DNA of 64,000 nt from Arthrobacter sp. Leaf337 (lineage in GTDB: Bacteria > Actinomycetota > Actinomycetes > Actinomycetales > Micrococcaceae). Shown in pieces: positions 52,199 through 60,957 of this stretch; the first letter of the stretch is position 1; every line of letters begins with the position of its first letter. The DNA is taken from positions 127,981-191,980 of the forward strand of contig NZ_LMPC01000012.1 in assembly GCF_001423745.1 (NCBI RefSeq), written 5' to 3'. A program made the position numbers and the translations under genes. The notes under the pieces were generated by a model that saw nothing but the letters and a program-made list of their open reading frames with translations, was not told where the DNA came from and ran no database searches.

Positions 52199-53392
52199 TC
52201 AACGGGTCCTCGGCACCTTCCGCACGGAGAGGGTGGTGCCCAAGAAGAATGCCGCCACCGAAGCGAGGATAAGCAGCAGCGGGTTGGTCCATGATCCGGA
52301 CAACCCGTGGACGTAGCCGAGGAGCGTCGGCGCAGTGGCGCCAACCGAGTAGCCCACCCCCTGCACGACGGCGGACATCCGGCCGGCGGACGCCTGGTCG
52401 CGGGCCAGTTTGATGATGGCAATGAAGATGACCGTGATGCCGCCGCCCTGCGCCGCACCCCCCAGGGAGGACCAGAGCCACCACAGTTCCGGGGCCAGCA
52501 GCAGGCCAAGGGGAACGGTCAGCCACATGACGCCCAAGGTGACCGCCACCGCCGTCGTACTTGCAAACCTGGCCACCATGGGCACGCCGAGGCCGCCCAC
52601 AATGGCGAGGATCTGGAAGAGCGAGGACCCTGCACCGGCGGCGGAGGGCGCCATGCCCAGTTCGTCGATCAGGAAGGTCGGCAGCCACGCCGTGACGCCG
52701 TAGTAGGAGAAAGCCTGCCCGGCAAAGCCTGCCGTGAGCCCCACAGTGATCCAGCGCGACGCCGGCCTGCCGCCGGCCGGACGGGGATTGGAGTCCTCGA
52801 CGGCGGCCGGCACGAAGGCCTGCCTGCCGGCTGCCATCACCCAGAACACGATAGCGGCCACGGCGAACAGCCCGCTGGCCGCCAGCGAAAGCCGCCAGCC
52901 GGCAAACTCGGCCAGCGGCGCGGTGACCACCGAGGTCAGGAAGGATCCAATGTTCAGGGCCGCGGTGTAGATGCCCATGGCAGTCCCCTGGCGCCGCGGC
53001 GAGAAGTCACGCCGGATGATCAGGGGCACGGCGATGTTGCCGATGGTGATGGCCAGGCCGATGATCGCGGTGCCGAACAGCACCAGGACACCGTTGCCAG
53101 CGGAGCGGACTATGACGCCGGCGAGCACGCCCAGGAGGGTGAGCATGATGGCGAACTCAGCACCGAATTTCCTGCCCGCGAACGACGCGAGGGGCGCCGC
53201 CAGGGAAAAGCACAGCACCGGAATACCGGTCAGCAGCCCCAGTTCCACCGGCGAGAACCCAAGGTCCTGCTGCATCGGGCCCACCACGGGGGCGACAGCG
53301 ACGAACGGGCCGCGCATGTTCAGTGCGATGAGTCCGATGCTCGCCAGCAGGATCCAGCCGCGCGGAACCCTGGCGAGGATATTCGCCGTCAT
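52199..53392 (-). CDS. MFS transporter, CynX/NimT type
   Basis: A 397-residue 12-helix permease. N-terminal GWILLASIGLIALNMRGPFVAVAPVVGPMQQDLGFSPVELGLLTGIPVLCFSL and FGRKFGAEFAIMLTLLG-like segments match the CynX/NimT (cyanate/2-nitroimidazole) branch of the MFS. Substrate unknown. Convergent with aceB; 83 bases downstream of the ROK gene on the same strand, so they might be cotranscribed. Confidence 0.88.
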   Translation of the reverse strand: MTANILARVPRGWILLASIGLIALNMRGPFVAVAPVVGPMQQDLGFSPVELGLLTGIPVLCFSLAAPLASFAGRKFGAEFAIMLTLLGVLAGVIVRSAGNGVLVLFGTAIIGLAITIGNIAVPLIIRRDFSPRRQGTAMGIYTAALNIGSFLTSVVTAPLAEFAGWRLSLAASGLFAVAAIVFWVMAAGRQAFVPAAVEDSNPRPAGGRPASRWITVGLTAGFAGQAFSYYGVTAWLPTFLIDELGMAPSAAGAGSSLFQILAIVGGLGVPMVARFASTTAVAVTLGVMWLTVPLGLLLAPELWWLWSSLGGAAQGGGITVIFIAIIKLARDQASAGRMSAVVQGVGYSVGATAPTLLGYVHGLSGSWTNPLLLILASVAAFFLGTTLSVRKVPRTR

Positions 53393-53475
53393 GAGGCGGG
53401 CTGCGGCTGGGTGCGGAAGCTGGAAATCGGTTTCATCAATTCATTGCTATCACGGCCGCGGCAAGATGACGGGCG

Positions 53476-54708
53476 TTATCCCGTTGCCTGCAGGGTGGCC
53501 TCGATCACGGCAGGAGACAACACATGTTGGGTGACCATTTGGCTGGCGCCGAGGATCGCAGCCTGGTCGCCGGCCATCGCGAGCGCTATCCGCAGATGTG
53601 ACGTGGCCAGCGGCAGGGACCGCCGGTAAACCACCTCCCGGACTCCGGCCATCAGGTGGTCGCCCGCCTGGCCGAGGCTGCCGCCGATCACGATCACCGA
53701 CGGATTCAGCAGGTTGACCACCATGGCCAGCACGTCCCCCACGTCCCGGCCGGCCTGGCGGAGCGCCTGGATCGCCTGGAGGTTGCCCTCGCCGACGAGC
53801 CGCAGGACATCGCCGCCCTTTTCAGCAGGAAGGCCCTGGCGTGCCAGTTCCCGGGCGACGGCGGGGCCTGATGCCAGCGCTTCGAGGCAGCCGTAGTTGC
53901 CGCAGCGGCACAGGACGTCGTCGCCGCGCGGCACCCGCACGTGGCCCAGGTCTCCTGCTGTTCCGTTGGCGCCGCGCTGGAGTTCCCCGCTGCTGATGAT
54001 GCCAGCACCGATGCCCGTGGCCACTTTGATGAAGAGGAAGTTGTCGTGTTCGGGCCAGTGGGCGGTCCGTTCGCCAAGGGCCATGATGTTGACGTCGTTA
54101 TCCACCAGCACCGGAACCGGCAGTGAGCGCTGGACGTAGCGGACCACGTCGAACCCGTCCCAGCCGGGCATGATGGGCGGCTTCACCGGCATGCCGGTGG
54201 CGTGCTCCACCGGACCCGGCAGCCCGATCCCGATGCCGGCGAGGTCCGCGGTGGTCCTGCCGGCTTCACCGAGGAGTGCTTTGCCTTCCTCCACCACGCG
54301 GCCCAGGACCGCTTCGGGGCCGTCGGCAACGTCCTGGGCCAGGCGGCGTTCGGACAACACATTGCCACCGAGGTCGGTGACGGCAACGATCACGTGCGTG
54401 GCGCCGACGTCGACTGCCAGAACAGAGCGGGCGGCGGGGTTGAAGGCAAAGCGCGACGGCGGCCTGCCGCCGCTGGAGCTCGCCTCACCGGCGGGTCCAA
54501 CCAGCCCGGAGGAGATCAGTGCGTCGATTCGGGCGGCCACGGTGGACCGCGCCAGGCCGGTGGTCAAGGCCAGTTCGGCCCGCGTGCGGGCTTTGCCGTC
54601 GCGGAGCAGCTGGAAGAGATCGCCTGCCCGGGAAAGGCTCCCGGCACCCTCGGGGGCGGTATCGGTTCCGGCGTCGGTGCCGGTCTCTTTTCCAGACGTT
54701 GGACTCAT
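53476..54708 (-). CDS. ROK-family transcriptional repressor
   Basis: A 410-residue NagC/XylR-type regulator. Residues ~25-85: winged helix LFQLLRDGKARTRAELALTTGLARSTVAARIDALISSGLV. ROK domain: VLAVDVGATHVIVAVTDLGGNVL, GIGIGLPGPVEHATGMPVKPPIMPGWDGFDV, VLVDNDVNIMALGE, and the zinc site DDVLCRCGNYGCLEALASG (CxCGxxGCxE). ROK repressors bind a sugar through the EXGH region. It is divergent from the sugar operon starting at 54895 and surely controls it through sites in the 186-base gap. Confidence 0.93.
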   Translation of the reverse strand: MSPTSGKETGTDAGTDTAPEGAGSLSRAGDLFQLLRDGKARTRAELALTTGLARSTVAARIDALISSGLVGPAGEASSSGGRPPSRFAFNPAARSVLAVDVGATHVIVAVTDLGGNVLSERRLAQDVADGPEAVLGRVVEEGKALLGEAGRTTADLAGIGIGLPGPVEHATGMPVKPPIMPGWDGFDVVRYVQRSLPVPVLVDNDVNIMALGERTAHWPEHDNFLFIKVATGIGAGIISSGELQRGANGTAGDLGHVRVPRGDDVLCRCGNYGCLEALASGPAVARELARQGLPAEKGGDVLRLVGEGNLQAIQALRQAGRDVGDVLAMVVNLLNPSVIVIGGSLGQAGDHLMAGVREVVYRRSLPLATSHLRIALAMAGDQAAILGASQMVTQHVLSPAVIEATLQATG

Positions 54709-54754
54709 GAGTCAGTGATAGCACGAAGCGCTTATGCATGTCACGCCACCGAAA

Positions 54755-54810
54755 GATCGTCGATAACTTTTCAACTTTTGCTTGACGATCGACAAAAGTA
54801 GTTCTAGCTT
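54755..54810 (+). promoter_or_regulatory. Promoter and overlapping operator of the sugar operon
   Basis: TTGACG (54782-54787) and TAGCTT (54805-54810) with a 17-base spacer form a good sigma-70-type promoter; transcription would start near 54817, giving a ~78-base leader before the TTG start. Two interlocking inverted repeats overlap it: GATCGTC (54755-54761) / GACGATC (54784-54790), and ACTTTTG (54774-54780) / CAAAAGT (54793-54799). These are the likely ROK operators. Confidence 0.6.
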
Positions 54811-54894
54811 GATGTGTGAGCGGTGTCACTGAAGCCAGGCGCCGCCGAGAAGTCACAGCCACCACGCTCCAGCTATTACAAAGAGGTAAGCAAC

Positions 54895-56007
54895 TTGTCG
54901 AGCCAAGCACAGGCATCACCGGCCCTCCTGGGCGTCGGCATTCTGGGCGCAGGACCTGTTACCCAGGCCATCCACCTGCCGTCGCTCGCACGGTTGGGGG
55001 ACATCCTTGAAGTCCGCCACATCATGGACATCGACCCTGTAGTGGCCGAATCGGTGGCAGGCAGGGTCGGAGCACGTTTCAGCACCAGCATGGACGAACT
55101 CCTCGCGGACCCTGCCGTGGACATCGTGGCCATCTGCAGCCCGCACCAGTTCCACGCAGCCCAGGTCATCGCGGCCTGCCGGGCCGGCAAGAAGGCTGTG
55201 CTCTGCGAAAAGCCGTTCGCCATGAACGGCGAAGAGGCCGCCGCGATCTCCGCCGTGTCAGCCGAAACCGGCGTCCCTATCATCGTGGGCGCCATGCACA
55301 CCTTCGATCCGGGCTGGCTTGCAGCGGAAGATGCCTGGGGCGACCTGCCGGAGCAGGTGCACACTGTCCGGTCCTCCATCGTCCTTCCGCCGAACCCGCG
55401 ATTTGAGGACTTTGCCACGGAGATCGTGGGCCGCGTGACCCCGCCGTCCAGTGACTCGACCGATCCGGAGGTCATCAAGGGCATGCTCACGGGCGGGGTG
55501 ATGGGCCTGGCCATTCACGACCTTCCGCTGGTCCGCCGCTTCACCCCGGACTTCGCGGACGTGGAGGTCCTGCATGCTGAAATCGTGCGCCCGTTTGGCT
55601 ATGTCATCTCCCTGCGGGCCGGAAACGTCGCCATCGAACTCCGTGCCGCGATGAACGCCACCTGGGAACCCGCCTGGGAGTTTGAGGCCATCGGCGACGA
55701 CGCCGCCCTGAAGATCGACTTCACCCCGTCCTACGTCCAGGCCGGCTCGGCAACGGCCCGGATCCGGACGGCCGGACGAACCACGGTGCTGGGCCCCTTC
55801 GGCCACAACGGCTACGAGGGCGAGTGGCGCAAACTGGCCGAACTGGCCAGCGGCACGGGCCAGCCGCCGTCCGCCGAGACCCTGATCCATGACCTTGAGT
55901 TCGCACTGGCGATCGCCGAAGCGGCCGCAGGCCGGGTAGATACAGGCCGAGTTGATGCTGGCAGTGCCGCCAGCGGAACAACAGCAGACCAGGAGGTCAA
56001 CGCATGA
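54895..56007 (+). CDS. Gfo/Idh/MocA-family oxidoreductase
   Basis: A 370-residue NAD(P)-dependent sugar oxidoreductase. LLGVGILGAGPVTQAIHLPSLARLG is the Rossmann dinucleotide loop, EKP (residues 105-107) the cofactor/substrate Lys, and GGVMGLAIHDLPLVRRF the segment carrying His (Asp missing or shifted). Starts at TTG 54895 with AAAGAGG eight bases upstream; 24 further in-frame codons are unlikely. Head of the ROK-controlled operon; its stop overlaps the next gene in ATGA. The long Gly/Asp-rich C-terminus after residue ~345 is unusual. Substrate unknown. Confidence 0.88.
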   Translation: MSSQAQASPALLGVGILGAGPVTQAIHLPSLARLGDILEVRHIMDIDPVVAESVAGRVGARFSTSMDELLADPAVDIVAICSPHQFHAAQVIAACRAGKKAVLCEKPFAMNGEEAAAISAVSAETGVPIIVGAMHTFDPGWLAAEDAWGDLPEQVHTVRSSIVLPPNPRFEDFATEIVGRVTPPSSDSTDPEVIKGMLTGGVMGLAIHDLPLVRRFTPDFADVEVLHAEIVRPFGYVISLRAGNVAIELRAAMNATWEPAWEFEAIGDDAALKIDFTPSYVQAGSATARIRTAGRTTVLGPFGHNGYEGEWRKLAELASGTGQPPSAETLIHDLEFALAIAEAAAGRVDTGRVDAGSAASGTTADQEVNA

Positions 56008-56840
56008 CCACGCAGCTGTCCGTGTACGCGGATCCGCAGGCTGAAACAGCAGGTGCGGTGTCCGCCGTCGTCGCTTCCCTGCCCTTGTCTTTTGCCCCTG
56101 CCGCCCCCGCCGTTGACGCCGCACCGGCAGCGTCCGGGCCGGACGTCATCGCCGTCTCCGGCCATGCTGGCTGGACCGAACGGGCGGCCGCCGCGGTCCG
56201 CAAGGGGGCCAAGGGCATTGTGGTGTCTTCGCCGGTGGCAGAAGATCCCGCGGCACTGGTCGGTGTCGCCGAAGCGGCCGGCTCCGTGGTGGTGCTTGAC
56301 CAGCCGTGGGCCGGCAACCTGGCACTGGCCGGTTCCAGCGAGAACGCGCACAGCGTCATCGCCCGTGCCCTCGAGGATGCCGTTCTGCTCGACTCGGTTG
56401 CCATTGCGGCACCCGGAACGGACCCCCGGGACCTGCTGACGGAACAGTTCTCCGTGCTGGTCCAATGCGGGATAGAGGTGCGGAACGTGCGCATGGTCCA
56501 GCGCAATGCAAACGGCTACACGGTTGCGGGAGTCCTGGCCGGCGGCGTGCCGGTCGCCCTGCAGGGCATCCTCACCTCCGCGCTGCCAGCCACCGCGAGT
56601 GTCTCGATCCTCACCTCAACCGGCCGTGCCGACGTCGTACTGCCGGACCCCGCAGCGGCTTGGCCGGCCGTGGTCCGGGCAGTAACCAAAGAAGGAGCAA
56701 CGGCGCTTCCCACGCTGTACGAATCGTCCCACCGGACCAGCTGGTCGAGGATCCACGCGCATCTTTCTTCCGGGATCCCGGCCACGGACCTCGCCCAGTT
56801 CTCTACCGTCTTGTCCCTCGTCACCCAACTCACCAGCTAA
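56004..56840 (+). CDS. Unrecognised companion protein of Gfo/Idh enzyme (278 aa)
   Basis: Translationally coupled to the preceding gene (ATGA). Residues 45-100 look like a MocA-type N-terminal segment (DVIAVSGHAGWTERAAAAVRKGAKGIVVSSPVAEDPAALVGVAEAAGSVVVLDQPWAG) but without a GxGxxG loop or EKP motif. The rest (AIAAPGTDPRDLLTEQFSVLVQCGIEVRNVRMVQRNANGYTVAGVLAGGVPVALQGILTSALPATASVSILTSTGRADVVLPD, ALPTLYESSHRTSWSRIHAHLSSG) resembles a Gfo/Idh substrate domain. No signal or membrane helix. It may be a non-catalytic partner subunit. Family not recognised. Confidence 0.6.
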   Translation: MTTQLSVYADPQAETAGAVSAVVASLPLSFAPAAPAVDAAPAASGPDVIAVSGHAGWTERAAAAVRKGAKGIVVSSPVAEDPAALVGVAEAAGSVVVLDQPWAGNLALAGSSENAHSVIARALEDAVLLDSVAIAAPGTDPRDLLTEQFSVLVQCGIEVRNVRMVQRNANGYTVAGVLAGGVPVALQGILTSALPATASVSILTSTGRADVVLPDPAAAWPAVVRAVTKEGATALPTLYESSHRTSWSRIHAHLSSGIPATDLAQFSTVLSLVTQLTS

Positions 56841-56944
56841 ACAGCCCTACCGAACCAAGCAGTTCCCGCTCTCCAGTCAGCATCCACTCATTGTCGAGAA
56901 GGGCCCGGGCATTCAGTCACTCCGGGCCCTGAAAGGAAACCATC

Positions 56945-58267
56945 GTGTCTACCAATCCCTCCACCGCATCTTCCGCCTTCTCCCGGCGGGGGTTCCTGGG
57001 CTTCGCTGCCGCCGCGGCCTCCGTCCCCCTCCTCGCCGCCTGTGGCGGCGGCTCCGCTTCGCAGGGCGGTGGCGGAGCAGCAGGAACCATCAAGTTCTGG
57101 GACATGCCGTGGGCCACCCCCGCCTACAACGACGCCGCCAAGAAGATCGCTGAAGGCTTCTCCGGGGCCAACAGCAAGGCCAGCTACCAGCTCATCCAGT
57201 GGAACAACTTCTACCAGACGTTCTCCTCGGCCATTGCGTCAAAGACCGGCCCGGCAGTCTCCACCGGTGGCGGCTTCCAGGCGTTCCAGTTCGAGCAGCA
57301 GGGCCAGATTGCGTACGCCGATAAGGTCTTCGAGGCACTGAAGAAGAACGGCCAGTTCGACGACTTCCTGCCCGGCGTCGTGGAGCCCTTCAAGACGGAC
57401 AAGGGCTACGTGGCGGTTCCCTGGCAGTTGGACATCCGGCCGCTCTGGTACCGCAAGTCCCTGTTCGAGAAAGCCGGTGTCGAGGTTCCCAAGGACTGGG
57501 CAACCCTGCTTGAGGCCGGCAAGAAGCTGAAGAGCGCCGGCGCCGTCGGCTTCGCCACCGGCTCCGGGGCGGGCAACAACATCGGCAACCACCTCATGAT
57601 CATGATGATGCTCAACAACGGCGGTGGCGTCTTCAGCAAGGAAGGCCAGCTCGATGTCATGAACGACCGCAACGTGGAGGCCGTCGAGTTCATGCTTGAG
57701 CTGGTCTCGAATGGCATTATCGATCCTGCGGCCGTCAGCTACACCACGGACAACCTCAACGCCCAGTGGAAGGACGGCAAGGCCGCGTACGGAATGTTGA
57801 CGCTGGGAGTCCCCGAGCGCGTTGGCGATACCTCCGGCGACATCGTGGTGGCAAGCCCGATTGCCGGTCCACACGGGGACAAGGCCGCCCTGATCTTCCC
57901 GAACAACATCATGATGTACACCAACACGCCGTCGCAGGAAGCCTCCGAAGCGTTCGTGGTCTACTACCTGGGCCAGTTGAAAGAACTGTGGAAGCAGAAG
58001 CTCATGAACGCCCTGCCGGTGTTCAAGTCCATCACCGAGATGCCCGAATTTACGTCCGACCCCAACAACGTGAAGATCGTCAAGGAATACGTGCCGATCG
58101 CCAAGACCTTCGCTTCCCAGGGCACTGCCCTCAGCGCCGATCTCGCTGCCCTCGACGGTGGCCAGGCCCTGAACCAGTTCACCCAGACCATCCTCACCGG
58201 CAAGACCGACGCCAAGTCCGCCCTGCAGGCTTTCGAGTCCGGCCTCAAGTCCATCCTTAAGAAGTAG
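56945..58267 (+). CDS. Sugar ABC transporter substrate-binding lipoprotein (Tat-exported)
   Basis: A 440-residue family-1 solute-binding protein. The N-terminus STNPSTASSAFSRRGFLGFAAAAASVPLLAAC has a twin-arginine motif SRRGFLG and lipobox LAAC. The mature part (TIKFWDMPWATPAYNDAAKKIAEGFSGAN...VPWQLDIRPLWYRKSLFEKAGVEVPKDW, AAFGMLTLGVPERVG) fits carbohydrate-binding proteins of the MalE/UgpB group. GTG start at 56945 with GGAAA upstream. Precedes two permease genes. Confidence 0.9.
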   Translation: MSTNPSTASSAFSRRGFLGFAAAAASVPLLAACGGGSASQGGGGAAGTIKFWDMPWATPAYNDAAKKIAEGFSGANSKASYQLIQWNNFYQTFSSAIASKTGPAVSTGGGFQAFQFEQQGQIAYADKVFEALKKNGQFDDFLPGVVEPFKTDKGYVAVPWQLDIRPLWYRKSLFEKAGVEVPKDWATLLEAGKKLKSAGAVGFATGSGAGNNIGNHLMIMMMLNNGGGVFSKEGQLDVMNDRNVEAVEFMLELVSNGIIDPAAVSYTTDNLNAQWKDGKAAYGMLTLGVPERVGDTSGDIVVASPIAGPHGDKAALIFPNNIMMYTNTPSQEASEAFVVYYLGQLKELWKQKLMNALPVFKSITEMPEFTSDPNNVKIVKEYVPIAKTFASQGTALSADLAALDGGQALNQFTQTILTGKTDAKSALQAFESGLKSILKK

Positions 58268-58279
58268 GCGGCCAGCACC

Positions 58280-59257
58280 ATGTCGTCCACAACAGCACCG
58301 TCCGGCCTCGCCCGGGCCCGTAAGGGGCTTGCCCCCGGCGGGCCCGGGGGCGGGTCACCGAATCCCGGAAACCAGAATCGCAAGAGCAGGCTCAGTGCAC
58401 AGACCAGCCGGACATTCTTCTGGCTCCTGCTTCCCTCAGTCATCCTGCTCGTCCTGATCCACGGCTACCCGCTCTTCCAAGCCGGCATCCAGGCCACCCA
58501 CAACGGCAACCTGATCCAAACCGGTGACTTCGTGGGCATCGAAAACTTCCAGGGCGTGCTGGCATCGCCGGCGTTCTGGAAAGCCGCCCAGTTCACCCTG
58601 CTGTTCACCATCGTCGGCGTCTTCGGCTCGTGGGCCGTAGGCCTTGGGCTCGCCCTGCTGCTCCGCACGAAGATCCCGGCCGGCGGCACCTTCAAGGTCC
58701 TGTTGCTCCTTCCGTGGGTGGTCCCCATCGTGGTGTCCTCCACCGCCTGGAACTGGCTTGTTGCCACCCCGGACAGCCTCATCCCCTCGCTGTTCCGCAA
58801 CCTTGGCCTTGGCACCCCGCTCTTCCTGGCGGACCCCACGCTCGCCGCCACGACCGTCATGATCTTCAAAGTCTGGGTCAGCTTCCCCTTCATGATGATG
58901 ATGATCTCTGCCGCCCTGGCCTCCGTGGACAACACCGTCTACGAGGCCGCCAGCATGGACGGCGCCACGCGCTGGCAGCAGTTCAGCCAGATCACCCTCC
59001 CGCTGATCGCCCGGTCCACCTACATCAGCTGGATCCTGATGACCATCTTCTGTGTCAACGACTTCCCCACCATCTACCTGCTCACCGGCGGCGGCCCCGT
59101 TGACGCCACCACCTCCCTCGTGGTCCTGGCCTACCGTACGGTCTTCCAGGACTTTGCCACCGGACCCGGCGTCGCCATCGCGTTCCTGATGACCATGACC
59201 CTGGTGGTTATCTCCGTTCTCCTGTACCGCCAGATCCGAAAGTCGAGCGTCGAATAA
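58280..59257 (+). CDS. Sugar ABC transporter permease 1 (MalF/UgpA-like)
   Basis: A 325-residue, six-helix permease with a ~40-residue charged N-terminal leader. LLPSVILLVLIHGYPLFQAGIQATHNGNL..., the EAA motif YEAASMDGATRWQQFSQITLPLIARSTY (about residue 230-255), and LTGGGPVDATTSLVVLAYRTVFQDF mark the carbohydrate MalF/UgpA group. Shares a base with the next start (TAATG). Partner of the binding protein upstream. Confidence 0.92.
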   Translation: MSSTTAPSGLARARKGLAPGGPGGGSPNPGNQNRKSRLSAQTSRTFFWLLLPSVILLVLIHGYPLFQAGIQATHNGNLIQTGDFVGIENFQGVLASPAFWKAAQFTLLFTIVGVFGSWAVGLGLALLLRTKIPAGGTFKVLLLLPWVVPIVVSSTAWNWLVATPDSLIPSLFRNLGLGTPLFLADPTLAATTVMIFKVWVSFPFMMMMISAALASVDNTVYEAASMDGATRWQQFSQITLPLIARSTYISWILMTIFCVNDFPTIYLLTGGGPVDATTSLVVLAYRTVFQDFATGPGVAIAFLMTMTLVVISVLLYRQIRKSSVE

Positions 59258-60150
59258 TGAGCGCAGTAGTCCACGCCCATCCCGAGTCCGGCCCGGTCCT
59301 CGGCGTCGCCGGCCCCGCCAAGAACAAGCGCGTCCTCTCCGAAGCCGGCCACCGCGGCCAGTGGTGGCGGTTCATCGCCATCCTGATCATCACCGCGGTC
59401 GTCCTCGTACCGATCATGGTCACGGTGGTGCTCGCGTTCACGCCCGGTCCGAACAGCACCGCTACCGGCCTGACGTTCGAGAACCTCAGCAACGTCTTCT
59501 CGAAGACGCTGGCCGCCACCTGGCTGCAGAACAGCCTCATCACCACACTCGCCACAGTGGTGGTCTCCGTAGCGGTGGCAGCACCGGCCGGCTACGTCCT
59601 CTCCCGCGGCCGGAGCAAAGCAGTCTCCGGCTACTCCCTGCTGCTGTTCGTCATGCAGTCACTGCCCGTCATCACTTCCGTGGTACCGCTGTTCATCCTG
59701 TTCGCAGCGATGGGACTAGTGGACAACCTCATGGGCCTGACCATCATCTACGTCGGCTCCACCATGACGGTCGCCACCTGGATGATGGCCGCCTACTTCG
59801 ACTCCATCCCCATCAGCCTTGAGGAAGCCTCCTGGATCGATGGCTGCTCCGTCTTCGGCTCCTTCACCAAAGTGGTCCTCCGAAACTCCCTGCCCGGCAT
59901 CCTCTCCACCGCGATCTTCGCCTTCCTGCTGGCCTGGAACGACTACCTTGTAGCAATCGTGTTCCTCCGCTCCAACGAGATCTTCACGCTGCCCATGGGC
60001 GTCCAGTCCTTCTTCCAGCAAAACAACACCGACTGGTCCGGAGTCATGGCCCTCGCCGTGATCATGATGCTCCCGCCCGTCATCGTCTTCGCCACCCTGA
60101 ACAAATACTTCAGCGTCGGCGGCATCGGCGGCTCCCTCGCCGGCCGCTAG
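59257..60150 (+). CDS. Sugar ABC transporter permease 2 (MalG/UgpE-like)
   Basis: A 297-residue six-helix permease. FIAILIITAVVLVPIMVTVVLAFTPG, the EAA motif LEEASWIDGCSVFGSFTKVVLRNSLPGI, and VGGIGGSLAGR at the end match MalG/UgpE-type sugar permeases. The operon contains no ATPase within the window, so a shared MsiK-type ATPase is likely. Start overlaps the upstream stop by one base. Confidence 0.92.
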   Translation: MSAVVHAHPESGPVLGVAGPAKNKRVLSEAGHRGQWWRFIAILIITAVVLVPIMVTVVLAFTPGPNSTATGLTFENLSNVFSKTLAATWLQNSLITTLATVVVSVAVAAPAGYVLSRGRSKAVSGYSLLLFVMQSLPVITSVVPLFILFAAMGLVDNLMGLTIIYVGSTMTVATWMMAAYFDSIPISLEEASWIDGCSVFGSFTKVVLRNSLPGILSTAIFAFLLAWNDYLVAIVFLRSNEIFTLPMGVQSFFQQNNTDWSGVMALAVIMMLPPVIVFATLNKYFSVGGIGGSLAGR

Positions 60151-60195
60151 GCCCTGACAGCTTTTCGAGAACACCAACTCCCGCAAAGGAACGAC

Positions 60196-60957
60196 ATGTC
60201 TTACTCACTTCAGCTCTACACCCTGCGCAATGCCATCCAGGAAGACCTGCCCGGCACCATCAGGAAGGTAGCTGAGATCGGCTTCACCCAGGTTGAGCCC
60301 TACAACTTCGTGGCCACGGCAGCCGAACTCGGTGCCGCCCTGAAGGAGAACGGCCTCACCGCCCCGTCCGGCCACGCACCGCTGCTCAGCCAGGACCAGG
60401 ACGAAATTTTCGCCGCTGCCAGGGAACTGGGCATCAGCACCGTTATCGACCCCTACCTGCCGGCCGAGCACTGGCAGAAGGCCGAGGACATCAAAGCCAC
60501 CGCCGCCAAGCTCAACGCGGCAGCGAAGAAGGGCTCCGAATACGGCATCCGCGTCGGCTACCACAACCACGCCTGGGAGCTGGAGTCCATCATCGAGGGC
60601 CGCACGGCACTGGAATACTTCGCCGACCTCCTGGACCCCGAACTGGTCCTGGAAGTGGATACGTACTGGGTTGCCGTCGGCGGCCAGGACCCGGTGGAGA
60701 TCCTGGCCAAGCTCGGGGACCGGGTGAAGTTCATCCACATCAAGGACGGCCCGGCCACCACCGACACCAAGGCCCAGCAGCCCGCCGGCCAGGGCAAGAT
60801 CGCCGTGTGGGACGTCATCGGCGCCGCCAAGTCCCTGGAAGTGGGCGTCGTGGAGTTCGACGACTACTCCGGCGACATCTTCGACGGCATCACCCAGAGC
60901 CTGGCGTTCCTGAACACCGGAGCCAACACCGAAGCAAGCGAAGGAGCGCGGGCATGA
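60196..60957 (+). CDS. Sugar phosphate isomerase/epimerase-like TIM barrel (AP_endonuc_2 fold)
   Basis: A 253-residue TIM barrel. Metal ligands expected for the xylose isomerase-like fold are visible: VEPYNF region, GYHNHAWELE (His/Glu near 122-130), LEVDTYWVAVGG (Asp155), KFIHIKDG (His181) and VVEFDDY (Glu near 221). The family catalyses isomerisation, epimerisation, dehydration or beta-elimination on keto sugars. In the levoglucosan pathway two members (LgdB1/LgdB2) do elimination and hydration. Stop overlaps the next Gfo/Idh gene in ATGA. Confidence 0.85.
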   Translation: MSYSLQLYTLRNAIQEDLPGTIRKVAEIGFTQVEPYNFVATAAELGAALKENGLTAPSGHAPLLSQDQDEIFAAARELGISTVIDPYLPAEHWQKAEDIKATAAKLNAAAKKGSEYGIRVGYHNHAWELESIIEGRTALEYFADLLDPELVLEVDTYWVAVGGQDPVEILAKLGDRVKFIHIKDGPATTDTKAQQPAGQGKIAVWDVIGAAKSLEVGVVEFDDYSGDIFDGITQSLAFLNTGANTEASEGARA

